53,623 nt of DNA from Porphyromonadaceae bacterium UBA7332 (GTDB lineage: Bacteria > Bacteroidota > Bacteroidia > Bacteroidales > UBA7332). How positions within the stretch are numbered: position 1 is the first letter of the stretch; every line of letters begins with the position of its first letter. Positions 34,972-42,987 of this stretch are shown in pieces. Location: NCBI GenBank assembly GCA_002471225.1, contig DKPO01000011.1:21624-75246 (forward strand), read 5' to 3'. The position numbers and the translations under genes are program-made. A model generated the notes under the pieces. That model did no database searches. It was not told the origin of the DNA and saw only the letters and a program-made list of their open reading frames with translations.

Positions 34972-35134
34972 TACGTATTTCACCAAATCAATATACGCAT
35001 TTCATAATCAGAAAATACGTATTTGGTCTTCACAAAGTACGTATTTCATCGACACCAAATACGTATATAATTGGACTATTTTCCTGATTTCAGGACACCC
35101 AATCGACACCAATCAGCACCAAATCGACACCAAA
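34972..35134. repeat. Phased repeat array: five TACGTATTT boxes at exactly 22-bp spacing, then GACACCAA repeats
   Basis: TACGTATTT-like boxes start at 34972, 34994 (TACGCATTT), 35016, 35038 and 35060 (TACGTATAT), each 22 bases after the last. At the next step (35082) a degenerate copy reads TCCTGATTTCA. The box core extends to the palindrome AAATACGTATTT in copy 3. The unit's right half also tends toward CACCAAA. Further copies of ATCGACACCAA, or ATCAGCACCAA, begin at 35048, 35102, 35112 and 35123, the last three 10-11 bases apart. The geometry is that of iterons: sites on one face of the helix, two turns apart, for a dimeric DNA-binding protein. The array sits between two terminators and next to no gene start. 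Its role is unknown. Confidence 0.85.
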
Positions 35135-35213
35135 GTAATTACTATACACAACTAGCTGTCAACTATCTACAAATAAAAGTACAGATATAAGTTACCTATA
35201 TTCCATGATAAGT

Positions 35214-35261
35214 AAAAAAAGAAGCTAAGTTTGAATATGATCAATCTTAGCTTCTTTTTTT
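35214..35261. terminator. Bidirectional terminator
   Basis: GAAGCTAAG (35221-35229) pairs with CTTAGCTTC (35246-35254), flanked by seven A on the left and seven T on the right. It lies about 90 bases past the carbonic anhydrase stop and closes the repeat region on its right side. Confidence 0.8.
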
Positions 35262-35351
35262 ATTATACAATACACCATCGCGGAGATGCTTACGCTGATA
35301 GAAGAATCCTCTCCGCTATAAGCAAAAGCAAAGATCTGCTTTTAATTCTTT

Positions 35352-35933
35352 CTATATTTTCTCCACTACTTCTCTGGAGTCTGAAATTGTAAATATATGC
35401 TTTAACTCACCTGAGACTGAATTAATCAGCAATCCTTCTATCTCAACATCATGAGGTATCAATGGGTGATTAACCACAACTTCCATAGTACTTTTAATGG
35501 CTTCATCGACACAATTAAAGCCTGAAAGCCATTTTTTATAATCAATATGACATGCTTTCAATTGGCGAAATGCATCATCTGATATGCCTCTTTTTTTCAT
35601 TTTTTCAATCACAATATCAGTATCCAGATGCTCCATTCCGCAATCATCATGCCCGATAATCCAAATAGCTTTAACATTAAGCTGATAAATGGCAACAATC
35701 AGACTACGCATCATACTTCCAAAAGGATGAGATATAATTCCTCCTGCATTCTTTAGAAGTTTTATATCCCCATTTTTTATACCTGTAGCTGCTGGCAGAA
35801 GTTCGACCAGACGTGTATCCATACAAGTCAGTATCGCTAATTCTTTATTAGGATATTTGGTTGTAACAAACTTCGAATACTCCTTATTCTCCACAAATTG
35901 TTTATTATATGCTAAAATATCTTCCAGTATCAT
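35352..35933 (-). CDS. Beta-carbonic anhydrase
   Basis: Predicted 193-residue cytoplasmic zinc enzyme, which interconverts CO2 and bicarbonate. The zinc ligands and active-site pair are visible as Cys37-x-Asp39-x-Arg41 in TCMDTRLVE and His95-x-x-Cys98 in IGHDDCGM. The conserved KNAGGII is also present. The length and short C-terminus resemble the small B. subtilis YtiB-like group. It is divergent from the ECF sigma gene and shares with it the 18-bp inverted repeat, so the two could be co-regulated. Confidence 0.93.
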   Translation of the reverse strand: MILEDILAYNKQFVENKEYSKFVTTKYPNKELAILTCMDTRLVELLPAATGIKNGDIKLLKNAGGIISHPFGSMMRSLIVAIYQLNVKAIWIIGHDDCGMEHLDTDIVIEKMKKRGISDDAFRQLKACHIDYKKWLSGFNCVDEAIKSTMEVVVNHPLIPHDVEIEGLLINSVSGELKHIFTISDSREVVEKI

Positions 35934-35969
35934 GAATAATTCAGTTTAAGTGTGTTTCAAAATTTTCAT

Positions 35970-35977
35970 CAAAGATA
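35970..35977 (-). promoter_or_regulatory. Likely -7 element of the carbonic anhydrase promoter
   Basis: The minus strand reads TATCTTTG, a perfect TAnnTTTG, 36 bases ahead of the ATG. The expected -33 position falls in the left arm of the inverted repeat 35980-36028 and has no TTG, so the promoter may depend on an activator. Confidence 0.5.
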
Positions 35978-35979
35978 AA

Positions 35980-36028
35980 TTATATGTTTAAACAAAGTCT
36001 ATGTTCTGCTCTTTGTTTAAACATATAA
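35980..36028. promoter_or_regulatory. 18-bp perfect inverted repeat in divergent promoter region
   Basis: The arms 35980-35997 and 36011-36028 are perfect reverse complements across a 13-base spacer. Each arm contains the palindrome GTTTAAAC with flank ACAAAG. The two GTTTAAAC centres are 31 bases apart, close to three helical turns. It overlaps the -33 zone of the carbonic anhydrase promoter and ends 8 bases before the sigma -33 element. This suggests an operator for a regulator of both genes. A pure RNA hairpin is less likely, since it lies upstream of both predicted start points. Confidence 0.65.
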
Positions 36029-36035
36029 GGATCAA

Positions 36036-36066
36036 TTTGCATATTTTGCTAATTATACTACTTTTG
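36036..36066 (+). promoter_or_regulatory. Consensus promoter of the ECF sigma gene
   Basis: TTTG (36036-36039), 19 bases, TACTTTTG (36059-36066). Both elements match the housekeeping consensus. Start is predicted near 36073, 30 nt before the ATG at 36103. Confidence 0.8.
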
Positions 36067-36102
36067 CGAACATCCTTAATAAAACATTATCAATACAGAG
36101 TG

Positions 36103-36678
36103 ATGAAACGAGAGCAAGAATTGTTGATTAACTTAAAATCCGGAGACTATGATGCATTCCGCATCCTATATGACTGTTATGCCAGTCAATTAAAAGGTTT
36201 TATAATTGCAATGATCCGTTCTGAACAAATTGCCGACGATATTATTCAGGATACATTTCTTAAAATCTGGATAAACCGGCAAATCATAGACCCGGAGTTA
36301 TCCTTCAAATCCTATTTGTTCCGTATTGCGAAAAATTCAGTTATTGATGAGTTCAGGAAAACTGCTTCTGATCCCCTATTTGAAGATTACATGCTTCATT
36401 GTGAGAACATCAAAATCAGTGAAAACACAATTGATCGCACCATTGACTTCAATCAATTTCGAGCTGATCTGGAACAAGCTAAATCTAAACTAACACCTAA
36501 ACAAAGAGAAATATTCGAATTAAATAAGGAGGCTGGTTTTTCCGCTAAAGAAATAGCTGGAATGCTAAATATAAACGAACAAACTGTTTATAATCAATTA
36601 TCTATATCCTTACAAATCATAAAAAAAGAAATACCATACAGCCTTTACTTCGCTATCCTTATTTATAACATATGTTAA
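36103..36678 (+). CDS. ECF-type RNA polymerase sigma factor
   Basis: Predicted 191-residue sigma-70-family protein of the Bacteroidota FecI-like type. Region 2 covers about 22-88 (ADDIIQDTFLKIWINRQ, with the DNA-melting helix to FRIAKNSVIDEFRK). Region 4 covers about 135-185 with the helix-turn-helix SAKEIAGMLNINEQTVYNQL. The start is MKREQELL at 36103, because the predicted promoter lies within the longer frame to 36001. It is followed by a FecR gene, the usual sigma/anti-sigma pair that switches on an adjacent SusCD locus. Confidence 0.93.
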   Translation: MKREQELLINLKSGDYDAFRILYDCYASQLKGFIIAMIRSEQIADDIIQDTFLKIWINRQIIDPELSFKSYLFRIAKNSVIDEFRKTASDPLFEDYMLHCENIKISENTIDRTIDFNQFRADLEQAKSKLTPKQREIFELNKEAGFSAKEIAGMLNINEQTVYNQLSISLQIIKKEIPYSLYFAILIYNIC

Positions 36679-36705
36679 AGAATCAGGTTTCCATGTTAGA
36701 TATTT

Positions 36706-36739
36706 CTATTCGCTACGTATTGTTTATAAATACGAATAG
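36706..36739. promoter_or_regulatory. Inverted repeat between sigma and anti-sigma genes
   Basis: CTATTCG (36706-36712) and CGAATAG (36733-36739) form arms; the inner TATT/AATA can extend the pairing around a 5-base bulge CTACG. A TACGTATTG box lies inside. The right end is 8 bases before the fecR ATG. It may be an RNA hairpin that adjusts anti-sigma translation, or an operator. Confidence 0.45.
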
Positions 36740-36747
36740 AATTAAAC

Positions 36748-37734
36748 ATGAAAGATCCAATATATACACTATTTGAGAAATATATCAATAATACTATTTC
36801 AGTTCATGAATGGAAGGAACTGAAAACGCTTACTGATAGTCTGTCAGATGAAGCTATTGAAAAAATATTAGAACGAATCTGGGATAATTATAATGATCAG
36901 GGACTATACACTGCCGAGTCTTTTGATCAGATAACATCGTCAATCAAACAAAAAAAGACACCTGAAACGATAAAAGCAACCATTCGACGAATAGCTGCTA
37001 TTGCGGCTGCGATAATCATACCTGTTTTATGCATTTCTCAGTTATACCTTATTTCTCAAAACAATAAAATGAATGAGGTTCTCCTGAACACACATGAAAT
37101 ATTTGTTGAAAATGGAGAAAGAGCAACAGTCAAACTTCCGGATGGTAGTACCGTGAAATTAAACTCTGCATCCTCATTAAGTTACAATTCTGATTTTGGT
37201 CTTAGAAACAGAGATGTACGCCTGCAAGGCGAAGCCTATTTCATAGTAAAAAAAGATTCATTATGTCCATTTAATGTACAAACATCAGATATAAATATTC
37301 GCGTATTAGGCACAATCTTTAACGTGTCTGCTTACACCGAACAAGATTATATAGAAACATCTTTGATTGAAGGCTCTGTTGCTTTAACAAGATACAATGA
37401 TCCGTCATCACGCATCATAATGAAACCCAATGAAAAAATTATCTTTCATAAGGAGACTAATTCTCTGGAAACCTTACAATCGGACATGATTAGTGAAACA
37501 AGTTGGATTGCAGGAAAGCTAATTTTTAATTCTATTGAAATAAAAGATGTGTTACGGCAGATAGCCCGGTACTATGGCTATCAGATTGAGTTTAATGGAA
37601 AACTCCATGAGAATGATAAATTCAGCGGAACATTCACCGAAACAGATATCCGGTCTGTCCTAGAGATTCTTATGCTACACTATGATTTTAAATATACCCT
37701 TTCAAATAAACACATCATATTAACATTTTATTAA
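36748..37734 (+). CDS. FecR-family anti-sigma factor
   Basis: Predicted 328-residue inner-membrane protein. The N-terminal cytoplasmic anti-sigma region (about 1-75) is followed by one membrane helix (about 81-103). The periplasmic FecR domain covers about 117-215 (VKLPDGSTVKLNSASSL, GEAYFIVKK). The C-terminal STN-like DUF4974 domain covers about 260-327 (VLRQIARYYGYQIEF). In related systems it holds the sigma factor until the STN domain of a ligand-loaded SusC contacts the periplasmic part. The partner SusC with STN is the next gene. Confidence 0.94.
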   Translation: MKDPIYTLFEKYINNTISVHEWKELKTLTDSLSDEAIEKILERIWDNYNDQGLYTAESFDQITSSIKQKKTPETIKATIRRIAAIAAAIIIPVLCISQLYLISQNNKMNEVLLNTHEIFVENGERATVKLPDGSTVKLNSASSLSYNSDFGLRNRDVRLQGEAYFIVKKDSLCPFNVQTSDINIRVLGTIFNVSAYTEQDYIETSLIEGSVALTRYNDPSSRIIMKPNEKIIFHKETNSLETLQSDMISETSWIAGKLIFNSIEIKDVLRQIARYYGYQIEFNGKLHENDKFSGTFTETDIRSVLEILMLHYDFKYTLSNKHIILTFY

Positions 37735-37835
37735 TCCGATAAAAATGAAAACATAGAACACAAAATCACAATTGATTAAACACATTAATCTCTTAATCTA
37801 CTATTTAGTATACACACTTAAAAGTAACTAATGAC

Positions 37836-40800
37836 ATGAACTTAAAAACCAAGAGAATACAATTTAAAACTCTACCAATTAAACTATTAACTCTTTTATT
37901 TTTTGCAAACATCCTGGCATTGACAGCTCAAACGCAAAAAGTAAGTTTAAACTTGAAGAACAATAATTTAAAAACTGTCTTCAACGAAATTGAAAAACAA
38001 ACAGACTATCGTTTTACGTATCGAGATGCTATTATTCCGGCTACTTCCGATATTACGCTGAATACGGCAAACACACCATTGAATGAGGTACTGAACAAAA
38101 TTCTGACTCCTAAGAAACTTACCTTCAATTTAAATGGAAATAACATCGCAATCAGTAAGCAGAAAGAGGGGCCAGCAAAGTCTGTTAAAGGAACAATTAT
38201 CGATAATACCGGAGAGCCTGTAATTGGCGCAAATGTAATCGTAGAAGGCTTTGGCAACGGAACGATTACAGATTATGATGGTAATTTTGAATTACAAGCT
38301 CCTGACAACGCAATGCTTAAAATTACGTATATCGGGTATGAGCCAATGCTAATTGCGGCAAATGATAAAGAGCCCATGCACATCACATTAAAAGATGATA
38401 CAAAAGCCCTTGAAGAAGTTGTTGTAGTTGGGTACGGTACGCAAAAAAAGGTAAACCTGACTGGCTCTGTAGCAGCTATCTCGTCAGATGACATTAAAGA
38501 CCGTGTTCAGACAAACGTTTTATCTGCAGTTCAGGGCACAGTACCCGGCGTGACAATCATTTCAAGACCCGGCCAAACACCTTCTATCAATTTTCGCGGC
38601 AGGGGAAACTTAGGTTCTTCAGAACCTTTGTATGTAATTGACGGCGCAATTGCTGATGCTACTTTTTTCTCTAATCTCGATCCAAATAGTATCGAGTCTA
38701 TATCTTTTCTGAAAGATGCAGCTTCAAGTGCAATTTATGGTTCACGTGCTGCATACGGTGTTGTATTGGTAACAACTAAAAACGGAAAAAAAGATAAGCT
38801 AAACATAGCTTATAATGGATATGTTGCTGTTAAGAATCCGACATATCTTCCTGATCTTGTAGATTCATGGGATTATGCCGAACTATTAAATGAAGCTTTT
38901 TATAATAGAAATCCTAAAAACGGATGGAATCAGGCATATTCTCAGGAAGAAATTGATATGTTCAGAAATGGAAGTAATCCTGATCTATATCCGAACACAG
39001 ACTGGGCGGATCTGGTATTACGCAAAAATGTTGTTACGACTCAGCACTCTTTAAATTTTAGCGGCGGAAGTGATAAAATTCGATTCTTTGCCGGGTTAGG
39101 ATATTTATTTAATGAGAAGTTTTTTCCGGGTCAAAGCAACGACCGCTATAACTTTAATCTGAACACGGCAGCCGACTTAACAAACTGGATTACATTAAAG
39201 GCTGGTGTTAAATATATCAGAAATACCAGCGACAGGGATAGAGGTGCACCTTCTTTAATGAATTTCCTTTTAGTTCCGACGACTATGGTCGCTCAGCACT
39301 CTAACGGATTATTCGGAACTATCGCCGGAGGAACTCAAGCGACTCAATCTTTTATTAATGGCAACCCACTTCGTGCTTTAGATAAGAAAGATTGGTCAAA
39401 TTCAAAATCAGACAATACGATGATCGATTTAGGATTTGACTTTAAACCCATGAAAGGTTTAACCATAAGCGGGCAAGGAGTCTATAAAGGGTATGAATCA
39501 AAATCAAAAAGTTACACCGGTCTTATGGACGATGCCATTGATTTTCTATCCAATAAGCCAATTCCCGGAACGGGAGTCTATACCAATAAAATGGATATGA
39601 ATTGGTATAGCTCAAATCGGATGCTTTATATGGCTACTGCTAAATATGACTGGAACAATACTGTAAATGATTTTTCTGCTTTAATCGGAACATCTTACGA
39701 GCATTTTAAAGGAGAGACACAGAAGAGCAGTCGTAAAAATTTCCCTACAGATGGTTTACCTGATATGAATGCAGGTTCAACAGCTGAAATGACAAATGAG
39801 GGGGGGATGTCTGAGAACAAGATCGGCTCATATTTTGCCCGCATCAATTATTCATTAATGGATAAATATCTTTTAGAAGCCAATGTGCGTGCAGATGGTT
39901 CTTCAAGTTTTCATGAAGATAATCGTTGGGGAGTATTTCCTTCTTTCTCTGCCGGATGGAGAATTAACCAGGAAAGTTTTTTGAAAGATGTCAAATGGAT
40001 TGACAACCTGAAGATCCGGGCTTCGTGGGGTAAATTAGGAAATATCAATAATGTGGGTTATTACGATTATTTTCAGAACTACAGCAACAACCAGAATTTT
40101 AATTTCGAAGATGTTCCTGTTATAGGAATTGTAGAAACTAAACCTGCAAATAAAGGATTAGGCTGGGAGAAAGTGGCAATTACCGACTTTGGTCTGGATT
40201 TTGACATATTGAACGGAAAGCTGAATGTCGTTGCTGACTATTATATTAAACAAACAAGTGATATATTACTTGCCTACAATGTGCCTTTAGAAACAGGTAT
40301 TACATCTAAACCGGCACAAAATATCGGTAAAGTAAGAAATAATGGATTCGAACTTGCTTTAACGCATCGCAATTCGATCGGAGCAGTAAACTATACAGTA
40401 GGTGCAAACTTTGCATGGAATAAAAACAAAATCACGGATTTAGGAAGTGCTGATAACGATATTCGCGGAGGTGGAGACAAGATCACTTATATATTAAAAA
40501 AAGGAGAATCAATCGGTTCTTTTTACGGATATAAAACGAATGGTCTTTATACACAAGATGAAATCGACAGAGGCGAATATTATAAGTTTGGACGTATCCC
40601 TAATGCCGGAGATATAAAATATGTACCTCAAAGAGACAATGTTCCTTATGGTAGTGATATCACAGCTGAAGACAGAACAATTATAGGTAAAGACGTACCT
40701 GATTTTACTTATGGTATCAACATCAGTCTTATGTATAAGAACTTTGAGTTTACAGTATTTGGTCAGGGTGTAAGTGGAACAATGGCTGCATTTGAATCAG

Positions 40801-41189
40801 AGCAGGTATGGGCTTTCTTTCTGAATGCGAATCCCCGCCAGTTTCATATGGACAGATGGAGCCCCAACGATCCAAATCCTAAAGCAACTTACCCGAGAAT
40901 CTATGGCGGACACAGTTTAGATAACTATAATCAAAACTTCAGTGATTATCAATTATTTGACGCAGACTACTTCCGTTTCAAAACAATCACCTTAGGTTAT
41001 CAAATGCCTTCGTCTTTATTAAAGAGCACTCCCCTATCCGGTGTAAAATTCTTTTTGACAGGCGAAAATCTGATGACGATTCGTGCAGATAAAAAGATGA
41101 AAGATTTTGATCCGGAATCTCCTTCGGGCAGAGGTTTGGGTGCTTTGGGTGAGAAATCCGTAGCTTTTGGAGTCAACGTTTCTTTTTAA
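37836..41189 (+). CDS. SusC-family TonB-dependent transporter with STN signalling domain
   Basis: Predicted 1117-residue outer-membrane protein. Signal peptide about 1-31 (ANILALTAQ). STN domain about 36-106 (KTVFNEIEKQTDYRFTYRD). Carboxypeptidase-regulatory-like domain about 116-190. TonB-box-like EEVVVVGYGT (193-202). Plug about 205-320 with VIDGAIADATFF and LKDAASSAIYGSRAAYGVV. Beta-barrel ending VNVSF. The STN domain is what senses and signals to the FecR anti-sigma factor encoded just upstream. It imports the glycan or glycopeptide captured by the adjacent SusD. No consensus housekeeping promoter was found in the 101-base gap, which fits control by the cognate ECF sigma. Confidence 0.96.
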   Translation: MNLKTKRIQFKTLPIKLLTLLFFANILALTAQTQKVSLNLKNNNLKTVFNEIEKQTDYRFTYRDAIIPATSDITLNTANTPLNEVLNKILTPKKLTFNLNGNNIAISKQKEGPAKSVKGTIIDNTGEPVIGANVIVEGFGNGTITDYDGNFELQAPDNAMLKITYIGYEPMLIAANDKEPMHITLKDDTKALEEVVVVGYGTQKKVNLTGSVAAISSDDIKDRVQTNVLSAVQGTVPGVTIISRPGQTPSINFRGRGNLGSSEPLYVIDGAIADATFFSNLDPNSIESISFLKDAASSAIYGSRAAYGVVLVTTKNGKKDKLNIAYNGYVAVKNPTYLPDLVDSWDYAELLNEAFYNRNPKNGWNQAYSQEEIDMFRNGSNPDLYPNTDWADLVLRKNVVTTQHSLNFSGGSDKIRFFAGLGYLFNEKFFPGQSNDRYNFNLNTAADLTNWITLKAGVKYIRNTSDRDRGAPSLMNFLLVPTTMVAQHSNGLFGTIAGGTQATQSFINGNPLRALDKKDWSNSKSDNTMIDLGFDFKPMKGLTISGQGVYKGYESKSKSYTGLMDDAIDFLSNKPIPGTGVYTNKMDMNWYSSNRMLYMATAKYDWNNTVNDFSALIGTSYEHFKGETQKSSRKNFPTDGLPDMNAGSTAEMTNEGGMSENKIGSYFARINYSLMDKYLLEANVRADGSSSFHEDNRWGVFPSFSAGWRINQESFLKDVKWIDNLKIRASWGKLGNINNVGYYDYFQNYSNNQNFNFEDVPVIGIVETKPANKGLGWEKVAITDFGLDFDILNGKLNVVADYYIKQTSDILLAYNVPLETGITSKPAQNIGKVRNNGFELALTHRNSIGAVNYTVGANFAWNKNKITDLGSADNDIRGGGDKITYILKKGESIGSFYGYKTNGLYTQDEIDRGEYYKFGRIPNAGDIKYVPQRDNVPYGSDITAEDRTIIGKDVPDFTYGINISLMYKNFEFTVFGQGVSGTMAAFESEQVWAFFLNANPRQFHMDRWSPNDPNPKATYPRIYGGHSLDNYNQNFSDYQLFDADYFRFKTITLGYQMPSSLLKSTPLSGVKFFLTGENLMTIRADKKMKDFDPESPSGRGLGALGEKSVAFGVNVSF

Positions 41190-41209
41190 TTGATTAATAA
41201 GACATTATA

Positions 41210-42967
41210 ATGAAAAATATATATTTAACTACACTTAAAATCGCTGCATTTTCACTTTTTATTGCAGGCACCTCATCATGCGATCTGAATGTCGTTCCTC
41301 CTTCAGATATAGCTGTAGAGAATTTCTGGAAAAATGAAAAAGATGCATGGTACGCTTTGAATGCTTGTTACGCTCAAATGCCTTCAATGGATATATGGGA
41401 TGAAATGTGTACAGATAACGCACACAGTCATAAACCATGGGAAGGACCTTTCGAGCTTATTCAACAAAATGGATTAACGGCTTCTGAAAACAGAGGATAT
41501 GACTTTTCTACCATCCGTATTGTGAACAACTTCCTTGAAAACGTCGATAAATGTCAGATGTCCGAATCGCTTCGAAACAGAATGAAGGCAGAAGCGCGGT
41601 TCTTTAGAGCCTTATCTTATCTGGATTTAACGACTAAGTTTGGGAAAGTAGCCATAATTACCTCTGTACTACCTTATGATGCTCCGCCGGTAGCAAGAAA
41701 CAGTGTTGAAGAAGTACGCTCATTCATTTTAGATGAACTTGCAGATATTGCTACAATCCTTCCTGAATCATACAACGGAGATACAATGAATGAGCGGGGA
41801 CGTATTACCTCGCAGGCAGCCAATGCTTTGAGAGCGAGAGCTGCATTATATTTCAACAATTTCACAGAAGCAGAAAAGTCTGCAAAGGCGATTATTGACT
41901 CAAAGCAACACGCATTGTTCCGTATTTCTGAGCTGACTGATGCACAAAAGCAAGAAGCAGACGAAATGTACCAATACGTCGATTTCGAAGCGAAAGGAAT
42001 TGACAAAGACAAGTTCATTAAAGGAATGTTCAGCTATGAGGCTTTATGGCATAAAGAAAATGCGAATCCCCGAAATCCTGAGTATATCCTGACTCGCGGA
42101 TTTATGGCAGATCCAAATAACTTTGATTGGACCCGTTATACTTATATACGTCCGAGCCAATTGGTTTCAGGCTACTGTTCATTCGAGCCTATGCAAGATT
42201 TGATTGACGCTTATTGGGATATTGATGGTAAGACAATTCGTCCATCTATTCCGATGGAAACAAGAGCTGCAAACTATTCTGCAATATACAATGAAGTAAA
42301 AGATCTGGATCAGACAGCATATATCAAAAAAGTTGAAACGATGGATCTTAAGCAATATGCTTATATGCAAGAATTCAGAAATCGTGACTCCCGTTTATAT
42401 GTATCCATGCTCTTCCCATTCAAAGGATGGCATGAAACTGATTTTAAAGGAGGAACTTTCTACTACCGTTGGGATCCTTCGAAAGCAGGTAATGAATCCT
42501 GGTCGGGCTATTGCTACCGCAAGATGGTAGCTCTTCAGGCTTATGACAATTGGGCAAATGTAGAAGATTATCCGGTGATACGCTATGCAGAAGTATTGTT
42601 AACTTATGCAGAAGCTCGTATTCAAAACAATGGATGGGACGCAGAAGTGCAAACGGTACTGAATGATTTGCGAGACAGATGTGGTATGCCTGATGTTCCT
42701 GCTCATATGTCAAGTAAAGAGGAAGCTTTAGCGTTTGTAAGAAATGAAAGACGCATAGAGCTCGCTGCTGAAGGACATCGTTATGATGATATGCGCAGAT
42801 ACGGAAATGCATATTGCTCTTCAATTATGAACGGACCGACTTATGCTCCGAGCGGATATTTATTAGTCAACAAAAGCTGGAACGAACGTTTAATGCTTAT
42901 GCCTGTACCACAAAGTGCAATCGACTATAATCCGCTATTACAAGGAGATCAGAATCCGGGCTATTAA
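41210..42967 (+). CDS. SusD/RagB-family lipoprotein
   Basis: Predicted 585-residue lipoprotein (AGTSSC lipobox, Cys24) starting DLNVVPPSDIAVENFW, a standard SusD opening. TPR-like helices (FFRALSYLDLTTKFG, RARAALYFNNFTEAEKSAKAI) and the C-terminal signature FVRNERRIELAAEGHRYDDMRRYG are present. It binds the substrate on the cell surface and closes the SusC channel. It lies 20 bases after susC and 20 bases ahead of the GH109-type gene. Confidence 0.95.
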   Translation: MKNIYLTTLKIAAFSLFIAGTSSCDLNVVPPSDIAVENFWKNEKDAWYALNACYAQMPSMDIWDEMCTDNAHSHKPWEGPFELIQQNGLTASENRGYDFSTIRIVNNFLENVDKCQMSESLRNRMKAEARFFRALSYLDLTTKFGKVAIITSVLPYDAPPVARNSVEEVRSFILDELADIATILPESYNGDTMNERGRITSQAANALRARAALYFNNFTEAEKSAKAIIDSKQHALFRISELTDAQKQEADEMYQYVDFEAKGIDKDKFIKGMFSYEALWHKENANPRNPEYILTRGFMADPNNFDWTRYTYIRPSQLVSGYCSFEPMQDLIDAYWDIDGKTIRPSIPMETRAANYSAIYNEVKDLDQTAYIKKVETMDLKQYAYMQEFRNRDSRLYVSMLFPFKGWHETDFKGGTFYYRWDPSKAGNESWSGYCYRKMVALQAYDNWANVEDYPVIRYAEVLLTYAEARIQNNGWDAEVQTVLNDLRDRCGMPDVPAHMSSKEEALAFVRNERRIELAAEGHRYDDMRRYGNAYCSSIMNGPTYAPSGYLLVNKSWNERLMLMPVPQSAIDYNPLLQGDQNPGY

Positions 42968-42987
42968 TAAAAACCAATTATAGAGAA

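Larger units (their letters stand above)
34860..35351. other. Gene-free region holding repeats and terminators
   Basis: No reading frame of note on either strand. The region holds the 22-base-spaced repeat array (34972-35134) and the bidirectional terminator (35214-35261). Two further inverted repeats lie near the carbonic anhydrase stop: GCGGAGA/TCTCCGC (35280-35316) and AAAAGCA/TGCTTTT (35324-35343). No DnaA-box cluster or tRNA-end duplication was found. Confidence 0.6.

Noticed and set aside
34972..35068. Repeat array as a CRISPR array
   Set aside because: The total period is 22 bases with a conserved core of about 9 bases. This is too short for CRISPR repeat plus spacer, and there are no cas genes nearby.
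34860..35213. Repeat array as chromosomal origin (oriC)
   Set aside because: No cluster of DnaA boxes (TTATCCACA-like) was seen and no dnaA or other origin-linked gene is nearby.
34749..35351. Integrated element at the tRNA-Arg 3' end
   Set aside because: No duplication of the tRNA 3' end, integrase or mobility gene is present in the window; genes on both sides are ordinary.
36001..36102. Longer start for the ECF sigma factor
   Set aside because: The extension includes the inverted-repeat arm and the consensus promoter; family members begin near MKREQELL.
36661..36747. TACGTATTG box as part of the 22-bp-spaced family
   Set aside because: Single TACGTA words are expected by chance every few kilobases here, and the neighbouring TACG is 17 bases away, not 22.
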